64,000 nucleotides of DNA, taken from positions 1-64,000 of IMG/VR virus record IMGVR_UViG_3300024261_000006. One strand, 5' to 3'. The notes beneath the pieces were generated by a model. It saw only the letters and a list, made by a program, of their open reading frames with translations. It was not told where the DNA came from and did no database searches. Shown one piece after another: positions 7,356 through 15,513 of this stretch; the first letter of the stretch is position 1, and each line of letters starts with the position of its first letter. Origin of the DNA: a virus. Position numbers and translations under genes: made by a program.

Positions 7356-8342
7356 TTATTTAGGAAAAAAATCTTTTAGATCAATGCCTTTGTCTTTTGC
7401 TTCATCTAAATATTTCAAAGGATTATACTCGCTATCAGCATTCTTGATTGAGCGCCATGAGTCTCTAATGCCTTCTTTAAGTGATCTAGACTTTGAAGTT
7501 TCCATAAACTGCAAGTATTTTTTATTTGAAAGTCTATGATTGCCCAAGTAATCAGTTTCAGGATGCCAATTAACTATATTTTCTAAACTAGCTTCTGAAA
7601 CTTCTTCAATTAAACCGATGATTTCTAGAGTATTATAAGGATTACTAGCTGTGATATTAAAATCTTGGTTTCTAACTTTTGAGTTAACGAGTTTTAATAC
7701 GTTAGTGCAGAAGTCTTCTACATGCATATAATCTTTAATTTTTTCAGGATTGAGAAACATGTCAATATTTTTTATATTGTTTTTGATTGCAAACAAAGAC
7801 TTTGCAATCAAAGAATTCATGTCACCTTCTCCGCCATAAGCAAACAAAGGCCTCACAACTAACCACTCTTTTGCGTTACTCCTTACAATCATTTCTCCTG
7901 CGTATTTCTGAATAGCATAATCTGTTCTAGGGAATATGCTACTTGTTTCAACAATATCCGAATCTTGATAAACATAAGTGTCATATATAACAGTTGTTCC
8001 AAAATAAACGTTGAGTAGACCTGAAATGTTGGCAGCTTCTGTAATTATCTTTGTGCCTAAAACATTTGTATTAACTGCAGCCTCTGGATTGAGCGCCACA
8101 ACATCTGTTCCAACTACAGCTGCATTATGTACTACAACGTCAATATTTTCTTCATCAAATAAGTCAACCCAGTCTTTTATAGTATTGCTATATACACAAA
8201 CTTCGTTGTTATGTGTGTATATCATGTTTTCATTGGCAAAACTAGAGCTATCTAGAGATACAAACTCGTGATTAGATGTTTGTATAAGCTTTGATAAGTT
8301 CCTAGCAATAAAACCTTTTTCCCCAGTTATTCCTATTCGCAT
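7356..8342 (-). CDS. NAD(P)-dependent epimerase/dehydratase (extended SDR family)
   Basis: The 328-residue protein begins MRIGITGEKGFIARNL, the G-x-x-G-x-[FI]-[IL] Rossmann loop of extended short-chain dehydrogenases. VVHNAAVVGTD, the catalytic Y-x-x-x-K in DYAIQKYAGE and the following WLVVRPLFAYGG segment complete the family signature. These enzymes change nucleotide sugars, for example UDP- or dTDP-sugars. The exact substrate cannot be read from sequence. No other sugar genes are in the window, so it may alter host surface glycans or a phage glycosylation precursor. The start overlaps the upstream gene's stop. Confidence 0.85.
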   Translation of the reverse strand: MRIGITGEKGFIARNLSKLIQTSNHEFVSLDSSSFANENMIYTHNNEVCVYSNTIKDWVDLFDEENIDVVVHNAAVVGTDVVALNPEAAVNTNVLGTKIITEAANISGLLNVYFGTTVIYDTYVYQDSDIVETSSIFPRTDYAIQKYAGEMIVRSNAKEWLVVRPLFAYGGEGDMNSLIAKSLFAIKNNIKNIDMFLNPEKIKDYMHVEDFCTNVLKLVNSKVRNQDFNITASNPYNTLEIIGLIEEVSEASLENIVNWHPETDYLGNHRLSNKKYLQFMETSKSRSLKEGIRDSWRSIKNADSEYNPLKYLDEAKDKGIDLKDFFPK

Positions 8343-8545
8343 TGTTTCCTTTTTTTCTTTTGTAAAATTCTATATTCAATCAAAGTCTCAGGTATTAACA
8401 CAACTTTGTTTTTTGCAAATATTGTTATCATGTTGTAGAAATTAAAATCTCTTTGTACTTTGCAAACCAAACCAATGTTTTTATCTTTTTCGTCAACTAT
8501 AAGTCTAAAGTTTATTAAATCATTTACTTTTATTTTGCTGAGCAA
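8333..8545 (-). CDS. Small hypothetical protein (70 aa, TTG start)
   Basis: The product is a basic 70-residue protein with a beta-rich centre (IGLVCKVQRDFNFYNMITIFAKNKVVLIP) and a lysine-rich end. The only in-frame start that keeps the N-terminus is TTG at 8545-8543. There is no nearby ATG until the middle of the protein. It overlaps the epimerase start by ten bases and follows the upstream stop by five bases, so it is part of the same operon. No family recognised. Confidence 0.55.
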   Translation of the reverse strand: MLSKIKVNDLINFRLIVDEKDKNIGLVCKVQRDFNFYNMITIFAKNKVVLIPETLIEYRILQKKKRKQCE

Positions 8546-8550
8546 AATAA

Positions 8551-8736
8551 CTACTCTTTATCGTCAATATTGACATGTTTTGTTTTGTTTTTTACTTCAA
8601 TGATTGGGAGTGTTTTGTCATGAACATTCTTAGCTGCTTGATTCATATTAATTATATATAAAAACTGCATTAAAGGATGACCAACAAAGTTATGAATAGT
8701 CCAGTTTTTATATATCTTTTCTAATTTTAAATTCAT
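8551..8736 (-). CDS. Small conserved-looking phage protein (about 61 aa)
   Basis: The core reads LEKIYKNWTIHNFVGHPLMQFLYIIN followed by VHDKTLP; the NW-x-IHN-x-x-GHPLMQ string looks strongly constrained and may be a metal-binding or membrane-proximal motif. I prefer ATG 8736 (MNLKLEK) because the alternative start at 8769 overlaps the previous gene and lacks a Shine-Dalgarno, but the choice is uncertain. Function unknown. It lies in the small-gene run between deoxyribosyltransferase and epimerase. Confidence 0.55.
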   Translation of the reverse strand: MNLKLEKIYKNWTIHNFVGHPLMQFLYIINMNQAAKNVHDKTLPIIEVKNKTKHVNIDDKE

Positions 8737-8758
8737 AATTATAGTTCTTTTTGTTTTT

Positions 8759-9043
8759 TTAGAAAACATTTTTTATATCATTGTCTGCAAAAGAAATTCT
8801 TCTTTCTTTTAATTCACCGACACCTACATAATGACCTTTAGGAAATTCTCTAGATACAAACTTAATAGGTATTACGTAATGATTTTCTCCATTAATATTT
8901 ACTTCTAGCAAGAATGATCTTTTAAATTTAAACAATCTATGCACATCGGGTTTACCCAATATATAAAAATCATTTTCTTTTATATAGTTGTAGTTGCTAG
9001 TATCTTTAAATGTCCAGAATTTTTTATTCAATTGACTTGTCAT
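8759..9043 (-). CDS. Hypothetical protein (94 aa)
   Basis: A 94-residue protein with NKKFWTFKDTSNYNYIKENDFYILG near its N-terminus and alternating beta segments (FLLEVNINGENHYVIPIKFVSREF), ending near GVGELKERRISF. No cysteine clusters, membrane helix or recognised domain. It overlaps the deoxyribosyltransferase by 20 bases, so it is translated in the same operon. Function unknown. Confidence 0.55.
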   Translation of the reverse strand: MTSQLNKKFWTFKDTSNYNYIKENDFYILGKPDVHRLFKFKRSFLLEVNINGENHYVIPIKFVSREFPKGHYVGVGELKERRISFADNDIKNVF

Positions 9044-9470
9044 AAGGTTCTAAAGGTAAACATTTTGTTTCTATTACTCTACCCAAATATTCTTCTAACT
9101 CTTCAAAAGAAGTGCATACTTTAATTCCACTTCTTGCTAGCATTAAATTAAATTTAGCGCCATACGGCAAACCAGCACAAAAGTATACGATTGGTTTATT
9201 GGAAGCGTAAGCATATCCAGCTTCCCAAATAGTACCAATATCTTTGTCTCTTGTGTTGACAAGTAAAAAGTCAGCCGTCTTAATATGAAATAGATTTCCT
9301 TCAAAAGTTTCATCTTGAACTTCTTTGGGAGCATTCGGAGGACAAACAAATATCCTTCTTGGTGATGCTAATTCAAAATGATCTGATCTGTTGTCAAATA
9401 TGTTTTCAAGCATTGTCAATTCTTCTGCCTGTTCAGGATTAAACCAACCACTAGCTAAATAAACTTTCAT
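9024..9470 (-). CDS. Nucleoside 2-deoxyribosyltransferase-like protein
   Basis: At 148 residues it has the length of the family. It begins MKVYLASGWFN (the substrate loop strand) and has the hallmark D-x-G-T-x-W-E-x-G-x-A-x-A segment in KDIGTIWEAGYAYASNKPIV, whose Glu is the usual nucleophile. These enzymes swap bases on, or hydrolyse, deoxynucleosides or dNMPs. It follows the divergent ThyX by three bases, so it is likely co-transcribed with it. Salvage or removal of particular dNMPs is the likely role; the exact substrate is not readable. Confidence 0.85.
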   Translation of the reverse strand: MKVYLASGWFNPEQAEELTMLENIFDNRSDHFELASPRRIFVCPPNAPKEVQDETFEGNLFHIKTADFLLVNTRDKDIGTIWEAGYAYASNKPIVYFCAGLPYGAKFNLMLARSGIKVCTSFEELEEYLGRVIETKCLPLEPYDKSIE

Positions 9471-9473
9471 ATA

Positions 9474-10454
9474 TTAAAACTTCTCCTTAATTGTGTTGAT
9501 GTAACTAACATCTTCGTTCCACATTCTTGTAAATATTTTTTCATCTTTATCACTTCTACCGTTAATTTCTTCTCTTCTACAGCTGTAAATAGAGTCATTT
9601 TCGTTAAATTCAAACAAATCATTTTTAGGCTCTGGGTAATATAAATTTGTTCCCTTGGAAGTAAACGAACCGTCAGTTTGTTCTACACGAAAAGTTCTTA
9701 CATAATGCATATCAGGCTTGCCAAAGTCTAGACATGTTGCTACTTCTGGGATTCTCTCAACTACTAGTCTTGCAATTCGTGTTGCAAGAATATTGTCAAC
9801 TTCAGGTTGAATTTGAACGTCTTGGCGCTGTTTAATAAAGCCAATCAAGTCTTTTAGATTGAATCTTGCAATGTAAAAAGTCTCCATACACTTTGGAAGT
9901 ATAACTCTAGCGTCCATCATTGAAACAATTTTTGAATCAACCATTTCAGAATATAATTTTTTTGATTCATTTACAATGTTAATATATCTAAAATAGAAGT
10001 CTAATTCATCACCTACTTTGTTACAGTTTTCAATTGATTCTGGCACTAGTGCATTATCATACCTTAGATCTCTATCACCAGTACATTGTGCTGCAAATGA
10101 TCCTGCTCTATGCCTAATAAGATGTGTAACAGTCTGTGTATCAATACCGCTAATCTTGAACGTGAAGCCTAAACATTCCATTGGCGTCGGTAAAGCTTTA
10201 AAGTTCAAAACATCTTGCAGGTTCTTTGATGCTTCTAGATAACCTGCTGTTTCAAAACTAGTTTCAGAAGGTATATCTGCCCAAGTAGCTTTAGTCATAT
10301 TCCATGCGATCTTCTGCGCTTGAGCTCTTGTAGGCGCATCAATAACTTCAATCTTTAATGACTCAAGATTATTGATAAAATCAGTTTTTGGATCTTGATT
10401 AAACTTAAGATCCATAGGCAATGTCACTGGTTCTAAATTATTATTAATAGGCAA
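9474..10454 (-). CDS. Divergent ThyX-family protein with Cys in the signature motif
   Basis: This 326-residue protein is longer than typical ThyX (about 220-250). It carries a flavin/dUMP signature-like HLIRHRAGSFAAQCTGDRDLRY: R114-H-R116, then seven residues, then C124 where the canonical RHR-x7-S motif has Ser. A later NLKDLIGFIKQRQDVQIQPE matches the family's substrate-binding region. A canonical ThyX is encoded at 12600-13313, so this copy is free to do another pyrimidine methylation- or hydroxymethylation-type reaction. That is inference. A strong phage promoter lies just upstream, and a deoxyribosyltransferase is its downstream partner. Confidence 0.75.
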   Translation of the reverse strand: MPINNNLEPVTLPMDLKFNQDPKTDFINNLESLKIEVIDAPTRAQAQKIAWNMTKATWADIPSETSFETAGYLEASKNLQDVLNFKALPTPMECLGFTFKISGIDTQTVTHLIRHRAGSFAAQCTGDRDLRYDNALVPESIENCNKVGDELDFYFRYINIVNESKKLYSEMVDSKIVSMMDARVILPKCMETFYIARFNLKDLIGFIKQRQDVQIQPEVDNILATRIARLVVERIPEVATCLDFGKPDMHYVRTFRVEQTDGSFTSKGTNLYYPEPKNDLFEFNENDSIYSCRREEINGRSDKDEKIFTRMWNEDVSYINTIKEKF

Positions 10455-10483
10455 TTAATTCCTCCTTGTTTGTATTACTTTTT

Positions 10484-10514
10484 ATTATAATACAATAGAA
10501 TTAAATTTACACGT
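10484..10514 (-). promoter_or_regulatory. Phage promoter upstream of divergent ThyX (GTGTAA-N17-TATAAT)
   Basis: Minus-strand ACGTGTAA (10514-10507), 17-base spacer, TATAAT (10489-10484), about 30 bases before the ThyX-like start at 10454. The -35 element overlaps the stop codon of the upstream gene. Same 11-mer and spacing as the dnaE and SSB promoters. Confidence 0.75.
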
Positions 10515-10938
10515 CAGAATAATCAATAGATTTTTTAAATTTTCCCGGGTGGAGAACATTTAAAAAATGTTTTAGCTTGTCTACTTGCCTTTCTGAACTG
10601 AAGTTGTCTTTTATTAAATTTATAAATATTCTTGTTTCGTTTGGGAAAGCTACTACATCTGTCTCGAGAACAAGAACGAAATACGCTATTAATGGGACAA
10701 CTAATCCCATTTGAGCTTCTGTAGCAGATGAGTCTTGTCTGTCATCGCTCAAAAGATCGTTTCTAAACGCTTCTACTGCTTGAAATATATCAGCCCAATT
10801 TGTAGGAGTTTTCGAAGCTCTTTCTAGCATGTCACTTACTGACATGTGTAAATTAGATAGGTCACTATTTTTATCATCTTCATTAGATACTTCAAAAAGC
10901 ATGTCGTATACTTTTTTTAAATTTACTTTACTCTTCAT
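10507..10938 (-). CDS. Hypothetical protein (143 aa)
   Basis: A mostly helical, acidic 143-residue protein (KVNLKKVYDMLFEVSNEDD...NWADIFQAVEAFRND...). A hydrophobic stretch (MGLVVPLIAYFVLVLETDVVAF) could be a buried helix or a weak membrane segment. No motif identifies it. It overlaps the preceding gene by 11 bases. Its stop lies within the promoter of the next gene, so transcription of the two can be uncoupled. Confidence 0.5.
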   Translation of the reverse strand: MKSKVNLKKVYDMLFEVSNEDDKNSDLSNLHMSVSDMLERASKTPTNWADIFQAVEAFRNDLLSDDRQDSSATEAQMGLVVPLIAYFVLVLETDVVAFPNETRIFINLIKDNFSSERQVDKLKHFLNVLHPGKFKKSIDYSDV

Positions 10939-11578
10939 TTATTAAATCCTTTAATGTTTCAATAATTTTTATGTTTTTTTCCTGTATAATGTTATTACTT
11001 GTAAGACAAGCTTTAGCTTTTTCAATAGACTTATCAAATAACATGTATGCTTGAATAGACTCAAATTCAGCATCAATTTCTGATCTGTAATCTTTTTCAA
11101 TATCTAGATAGAATATGTTTTTATGTATTGCATATTGTATTTCTCTTGATAAATTTGTGAATATTATTTTCTTAAATCTACAGTAGTCTTTGAGTTTAAA
11201 ACAAAAGTTCCCATTAAACTCTACAACGCCTTCATCTTTTCTTTTCCCGCTATAGAAAAAATTACTCTTCATAATATTACAAGAAAAATCCTTGCAATTT
11301 GTATCAATATCAATATCAATTTCAGTATAAAAGTCTACACACAGGCTTAAACAATGACTAGAAGATATACTTTTACTTATACTCGTGTAAGTTTTGAAAT
11401 TAGAAGTTAGAGTAAAGTAAATAGATTTTGAGTCTATTATTATTGAAATGTTAATATCATTGAGCATTCCCAAGTAAAACAAAAGCATGCTTTCTATTTT
11501 GTCCCAAGCTTCTGTTATATAGCTTGAAGATCTGAAATGTTCGTTTGTATAAAACTTCAGATCTTCAAATAAAAACAT
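10928..11578 (-). CDS. Hypothetical protein (216 aa)
   Basis: A 216-residue protein, rich in Ile, Ser, Asp and Phe, with a predicted beta-rich middle (SIIIDSKSIYFTLTSNF; FCFKLKDYCRFKKIIF) and helical ends. There are no catalytic motifs or export signals. It starts two bases after the TAG of the dUTPase-like gene, indicating coupled translation. Function unknown. Confidence 0.55.
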   Translation of the reverse strand: MFLFEDLKFYTNEHFRSSSYITEAWDKIESMLLFYLGMLNDINISIIIDSKSIYFTLTSNFKTYTSISKSISSSHCLSLCVDFYTEIDIDIDTNCKDFSCNIMKSNFFYSGKRKDEGVVEFNGNFCFKLKDYCRFKKIIFTNLSREIQYAIHKNIFYLDIEKDYRSEIDAEFESIQAYMLFDKSIEKAKACLTSNNIIQEKNIKIIETLKDLINEE

Positions 11579-11580
11579 AA

Positions 11581-11958
11581 CTAGTAACCTTTTTGTAATC
11601 TCCTTCTAATTATATTGTCCTTAGCATTAAATGCATTATAAAATTCATCAACGTCTACACCCATTAAAATCATTAGAGAAAAGAAGTAGTTAAATGCATC
11701 AACTATTTCTTCTAGGAATTCTTCTCTATTAATTTCGGGCACATCTGTTTCCCTATGAGGCTTCCAGTTTTTTAAATGCCCTAAAGCTTCAAACATTTCT
11801 TCAACACCTTTAAGTGCTGTTTCTCTGATTATTACTTGACTATTTTTTTCGCTTATATCAACAGGCCAAGATGTATATGTCTCTGGGTACTTTTCTTTTA
11901 TTAAAAGCATGAAGCTTTCTCTTTTACAGAAAACATCTCTAAGCTTATCAGTGCTCAT
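11581..11958 (-). CDS. Dimeric dUTPase-like all-alpha NTP pyrophosphatase (MazG superfamily)
   Basis: The helical protein shows metal-binding E-x-x-E-x-x-x-A-L (GVEEMFEALGHLKNW), then FLEEIVDAFNYFFSLMILMG, matching the E-x-x-D helix. A C-terminal YNAFNAKDNIIRRRLQKGY corresponds to the Y-x-x-K-N-x-x-N-x-x-R-Q-x-x-GY signature of the dimeric dUTPase/dCTPase family. It would hydrolyse dUTP or another dNTP to the monophosphate, feeding ThyX. A trimeric-type dUTPase is encoded separately at 20583-21056, so this one may prefer a different nucleotide. It ends with TAG, showing TAG is a normal stop in this genome. Confidence 0.8.
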   Translation of the reverse strand: MSTDKLRDVFCKRESFMLLIKEKYPETYTSWPVDISEKNSQVIIRETALKGVEEMFEALGHLKNWKPHRETDVPEINREEFLEEIVDAFNYFFSLMILMGVDVDEFYNAFNAKDNIIRRRLQKGY

Positions 11959-12172
11959 CTTCTTCTTCTTTGCTTTGAGAGTTTACATTAGTTAACATTT
12001 TTTCAATGCTATTGTCAAATATTTCTTTATACTCTTTCTCAAGCTTCAATAAGCCATCTTTATTTACTTCTAATTCGACCATCCTTAAATGGTCAACTAT
12101 GTCTGTTCCTGTTAATATTGCCATTTGTACAATTTTTGCTATTTGAGCTATTGCTGTATCATGTAATTTCAT
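11948..12172 (-). CDS. Small conserved-looking phage protein (74 aa)
   Basis: The product begins MKLHDTAIAQIAKIVQMA, continues ILTGTDIVDHLRMVEL and ends in an acidic tail (SKEEEDEH). It is all-helical and has no catalytic motif. It overlaps the dUTPase-like gene by 11 bases. The strongly patterned N-terminus suggests a conserved family, but I cannot attach a function. Confidence 0.6.
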   Translation of the reverse strand: MKLHDTAIAQIAKIVQMAILTGTDIVDHLRMVELEVNKDGLLKLEKEYKEIFDNSIEKMLTNVNSQSKEEEDEH

Positions 12173-12185
12173 ATCTATCCTTTTT

Positions 12186-12554
12186 TTAAATTATCAATGG
12201 TCTCTTTTGCAATTGTCTATTCAAAGAGTCATCGTCGTGTTCAATAACTTTTACCATGTCAATTCCTTCTACTTTTTTTAAAGATTTAACAACTGTCATA
12301 AATTTATCTTTTTCTTCTATAAAAGCAGGTATATAAGATACATTTAATTCAATTAATCTGTGACCATAAGAAGTAACAACATCTGTAACCTTGAGAGTCT
12401 GTCTTACTGTAACAATCCCGGGTAATGCTCTTATATCTGTCATGATATCAAGAACTGTCGGGTCTTCTCTTTCTTCTATTTTAATTCTGCATCTAACTAA
12501 TGTATTTAATAAATCACTGTGTCTTTCAAGTAATAGTTTATTTTTTTTTAGCAT
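12186..12554 (-). CDS. Hypothetical protein (122 aa), possible ferredoxin-like fold
   Basis: A 122-residue protein whose centre alternates strand-helix-strand: DIMTDIRALPGIVTVRQTL, then RLIELNVSYIPAF and FMTVVKSLKKVEGIDMVKVI. This beta-alpha-beta arrangement suggests two half ferredoxin-like folds. The basic N-terminus and C-terminal RQLQKRP would suit nucleic-acid binding, but that is speculation. It lies between the two helical small proteins and the canonical ThyX gene. Confidence 0.55.
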   Translation of the reverse strand: MLKKNKLLLERHSDLLNTLVRCRIKIEEREDPTVLDIMTDIRALPGIVTVRQTLKVTDVVTSYGHRLIELNVSYIPAFIEEKDKFMTVVKSLKKVEGIDMVKVIEHDDDSLNRQLQKRPLII

Positions 12555-12599
12555 AATATAAATCCTTTTTTATACTATACTAAATATTACTGTGTTCGT

Positions 12600-13313
12600 T
12601 TATTTATTAATATAACTTTCAACTGTAATTGGCCAAAGCTCTTTAATGATATCTAGCATTTTAATTGCTAGCTGTTGAATCTCCCATTGTGCTCCTTCAT
12701 GCGTTCTAAGCTCTATAAACTTGAGAACATTATTTAGATTTGCTGTTGCATAGTATTCTGTGTACATTGTTTGTGGCAAAATTCCTCTTGCTTGCTCTTT
12801 ACAGACACCTGATTCAACAAAATTATTAAATAAGTCTAAAGATTCTCTACAATGCTCTTTATACAGCTCTGATACTTTTGCTTCGCCACTCCAGCTACTT
12901 AAATATACTTTAGGATCAATCAAATCTTCAGAGCTAGATGCTTGTCTATTTGTTTTATGCTGAGTTCTAAAACTTTTTGGAGTATAAAATTCTATATTAT
13001 AGTCTGTATATCTTCTAGATATTTCATTGTATGACCATGTTCTGTGTCTATGATGCTGGCTTCTTACAAACAAAGGAACTTTGATTCTAAACGTTACAAT
13101 ATTATGTTCTAATGTAGAAGTATGTTTGTGTTTAACTAAATAGTTAATTAACTTTTTGTCTTTGCTATCAATTTCTGATTTTTGAACTCCAAAAGATACT
13201 CTAGCAGAGTTTACTACAGTTATATCTTCTCCCATATATTGCACTAGATCTAAAAAACCAATATTGTCAGCATATAAATATTTTTTTTTCACTAAATTTC
13301 CAACCTTTTCCAT
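12600..13313 (-). CDS. thyX: Flavin-dependent thymidylate synthase ThyX
   Basis: The 237-residue protein has normal ThyX length and the full signature RHR-x7-S: R89-H-R91 TWSYNEI S99, followed by RRY. The C-terminal FIELRTHEGAQWEIQQLA matches the conserved R-x5-AQ-x-E-I region that binds dUMP. It makes dTMP from dUMP using FAD and methylene-tetrahydrofolate. The phage therefore makes thymidylate independently of host ThyA. It is the first minus-strand gene after the divergent fibre-like cluster, with a promoter-like sequence upstream. Confidence 0.93.
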   Translation of the reverse strand: MEKVGNLVKKKYLYADNIGFLDLVQYMGEDITVVNSARVSFGVQKSEIDSKDKKLINYLVKHKHTSTLEHNIVTFRIKVPLFVRSQHHRHRTWSYNEISRRYTDYNIEFYTPKSFRTQHKTNRQASSSEDLIDPKVYLSSWSGEAKVSELYKEHCRESLDLFNNFVESGVCKEQARGILPQTMYTEYYATANLNNVLKFIELRTHEGAQWEIQQLAIKMLDIIKELWPITVESYINK

Positions 13314-13325
13314 ATTTATATTGTT

Positions 13326-13353
13326 ATTATATTATTAATTTGAAAGTTTACAA
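13326..13353 (-). promoter_or_regulatory. Probable promoter for thyX (TTGTAA-N16-TATAAT)
   Basis: Minus-strand TTGTAA (13353-13348) and TATAAT (13331-13326), spacing 16, begin 13 bases before the thyX start. It is a looser relative of the ACGTGTAAATT class, sharing TGTAAA only. The gap between this gene and the divergent plus-strand gene is only 47 bases. Confidence 0.45.
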
Positions 13354-13360
13354 TAAAATT

Positions 13361-13810
13361 ATGTCATATTTAAAATACTCTGCTTTTTACAATAAAAAGA
13401 TGTCAAAGTATACGACTACAGCTAGACAAGACTTAACAAATTCTTTTTCTACAGCATTAGGCTCTGAAATTACTTATGAACCTTTTTCTATTACAGAAAA
13501 AGTAGTATATGAGTATGTCACTTCTTGGACATATAAAGATGAAACATCAAAGATAAATTTCAGGATATTAGAGTACAATACTGGTACTAACGAATGGGAT
13601 GTAATAAATGGTGCATACATGACAATAAAAACAAAAAAAGCCGGCTCAAATCAAGTATGTATAAAGTTTCTTTTGAATGCTTGGGCAGGTGCTAAACAAT
13701 TAAAAATAGAATGTAAAGAAGAATCTGACAGCTTGGAAGGTTATTTACATTCTAACAAAGAAAATACAAAATTTTTCGATCCTATAGTTTCTTGTGTTGG
13801 GACAAAGTGA
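13361..13810 (+). CDS. Fibre-like protein, cassette family
   Basis: I choose ATG 13361 (MSYLKYS), matching the M-S/T-Y start of its paralogues, over a TTG 21 bases upstream. The 149-residue product carries GSEITYEPF, KVVYEYV, WDVINGAYM, FLLNAWAGAKQLKIEC, the same motif order as cassette family A (GSEISYTP, V-x-YE, W-x-x-IN, SW-x-G). It ends with TGA one base before the next gene. It belongs to the same expanded family and is on the opposite strand from the cassettes. Confidence 0.65.
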   Translation: MSYLKYSAFYNKKMSKYTTTARQDLTNSFSTALGSEITYEPFSITEKVVYEYVTSWTYKDETSKINFRILEYNTGTNEWDVINGAYMTIKTKKAGSNQVCIKFLLNAWAGAKQLKIECKEESDSLEGYLHSNKENTKFFDPIVSCVGTK

Positions 13811-13811
13811 A

Positions 13812-14291
13812 ATGTCATACCTTAGTACAGAAAGAAATATTTTTAATGTTCAAACTAACATATCAAATAGTCCGTCAGCTCAGGGTTCAAGTACAACTTG
13901 ACTTGATTTAGAAGCATCAGACATAACTTATAATTGTTACAACAGTCCGTCTTTTGTGATATATGAATATTCTACTAGCTTGTTTTATAATACATCATAC
14001 GGGACTTTTGATTTTAAACTTATTCAGTATAATACTTCAACGTCTTCTTGGGAAGACGTTGATAATAGTCAACAGTTTTCTTGGGGTTTAAACTCAGGAT
14101 CTGGATACCCTTCAGAGTTTAAAACTTTTGTATTTATTTTAAGTGGTTGGGATGGTAGTAAGCAACTAAAAGCGCAATGGAAAGCTATTGCTGGGAGCGG
14201 TAAAGCACAATATACAAAAAGAATCGACCTTTCCGGGAACGATTCTTTTTACTCACCAAAGCCTTTCTTAGAGATAAAGTCTATAAAATGA
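13812..14291 (+). pseudogene. Fibre-like protein interrupted by an in-frame TGA
   Basis: From ATG 13812 (MSYLSTERN) the frame runs 29 codons, meets TGA at 13899-13901, then continues open for 130 codons with LDLEASDITYN, FVIYEYSTS, WEDVDNS and LSGWDGSKQLKAQW, the family motifs. Related proteins carry Trp near this place (for example NSWVTINGSEI), and TGG to TGA is a single transition. TGA is used as a normal stop by neighbouring genes, so reassignment is unlikely. It is either a recent nonsense mutation, read-through expression, or a sequencing error. Confidence 0.75.
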
Positions 14292-14734
14292 GTTATATTA
14301 AAAAAGAAAAAATCATTCAAAAAGTTTATAAAAACATAGATGCTAGTGTATCTTCGCAATTAGGCACAAGTACTTATACAACTATTACAGGATCTAATGC
14401 TTCGTATGAACCTCACGAAGATGCAAGCTATATTGTCTATGATTTCTCGTTTGTTTCACACAGCAATTCTAGTATTAATCATAACTTATTCTTAGCATTA
14501 ACTTATGATACGGGAGGAAGTGAAACTGGCCATGAATACTTAGGGATTACAGATGCTTATAATGATGGTCACTATATTCTTAGAGCTAAGTTCTTAATAC
14601 CTACCTATTCAGGTTCTAAAAACTGGCAGCTAAAGTTTAGAACAAACAATACGGGTAATTGGTTTCCTAAGCTTCATGAAGATGAAGACGGTAATGTATG
14701 TTACCCTACACTTATAATTTACTCAATAACTTAA
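14288..14734 (+). CDS. Fibre-like protein, cassette family
   Basis: A 148-residue protein starts MSYIKKEKI with an ATGA overlap to the preceding stop. Motifs TYTTITGSNASYEP, IVYDFSFVS, FLIPTYSGSKNWQLKF and a final LIIYSIT place it with the cassette families; TTITGS resembles family B and YSGSKNWQLKF family A. Its TAA overlaps the stop of the convergent endolysin gene by four bases, so the two transcripts converge here. Confidence 0.65.
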   Translation: MSYIKKEKIIQKVYKNIDASVSSQLGTSTYTTITGSNASYEPHEDASYIVYDFSFVSHSNSSINHNLFLALTYDTGGSETGHEYLGITDAYNDGHYILRAKFLIPTYSGSKNWQLKFRTNNTGNWFPKLHEDEDGNVCYPTLIIYSIT

Positions 14735-15513
14735 TCTAGTCCGCAATAAAGCTTTTCTGCCCAAGGAATAACATCCCATTTTCTTGCTGAAATGTTGTGA
14801 TGGCCCACGATGCTATATTCAGATGCTTCCTTTACAGGCATTACATCTAATGATTCACATACGGGCTTTTCCAAAAGACCAGAAGCTTCTCTCAGCGCCT
14901 GCAAGAATTGTCTACTTAGATCAGCAAACTCATCACCAATCATCACACATTTCCTACCTTTAACTCTACTATCAGGAATCTTGCAAACTTGCAAAGAAGC
15001 ATCTGGGTACCACTTCTGAGTTTTTTCCCAATACTTCTCTTCAGGATGCATGCAAATGTCTACGCCAATTGAGTGTTTATTAAACTTACCTGCATGATAT
15101 GCAACTAGTCCTGTGTCTAAGCATTGCAAAATTTCGTATTCACCAGTCTTATGATTTCTACCAATAAGAAAGTGTGAAGATACATGTCTTCCTTTCGCCA
15201 TGTTAAATACATTATAGCAGTGTCTGCTGTTTAAACCTCCCCAGTGTACACATATAGTCTTAGGATCTGCTTTCCTTGTATACCAGTTTTTTGTACCGTC
15301 ATCTAACTCATATAGTGATGCAGACCAGTCTATCTCTAGAGGTGAGTCAATAGGTACAACTTTACCCATATGCATCATAATAGGCATGCCAAAGTATTCT
15401 CTTGCAGCTCTATGCGTATTAGGTCCATAAACACCATCAACACTTACTCCTGCTTCACTTTGAAGCTCTTTTACATAGTCTCTATTTTTATTTAATGTTT
15501 TAAATTGTTCCAT
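14731..15513 (-). CDS. Endolysin: peptidoglycan-binding domain plus N-acetylmuramoyl-L-alanine amidase
   Basis: Residues 10-42 form a PG-binding-1 repeat (VKELQSEAGVSVDGVYGPNT). Residues ~85-255 are an Amidase_2 domain with zinc ligand H90 (TICVHWGG), SSHFLIG, VAYHAGKFNKHSIGVDI and the C-terminal GHHNISARKWDVIPW, supplying the second His and the acidic ligand. The enzyme cuts the bond between muramic acid and the stem peptide at lysis. No signal peptide, so it needs a holin. The preceding gene encodes a small protein with an N-terminal membrane segment and could be its partner. Confidence 0.9.
   Translation of the reverse strand: MEQFKTLNKNRDYVKELQSEAGVSVDGVYGPNTHRAAREYFGMPIMMHMGKVVPIDSPLEIDWSASLYELDDGTKNWYTRKADPKTICVHWGGLNSRHCYNVFNMAKGRHVSSHFLIGRNHKTGEYEILQCLDTGLVAYHAGKFNKHSIGVDICMHPEEKYWEKTQKWYPDASLQVCKIPDSRVKGRKCVMIGDEFADLSRQFLQALREASGLLEKPVCESLDVMPVKEASEYSIVGHHNISARKWDVIPWAEKLYCGLD

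Noticed and set aside
13899-13901. Reassignment of TGA to Trp in this phage
   Set aside because: TGA ends several nearby genes at expected places (for example 1330, 13810 and 14291), so one in-frame TGA is better explained as a mutation or error.
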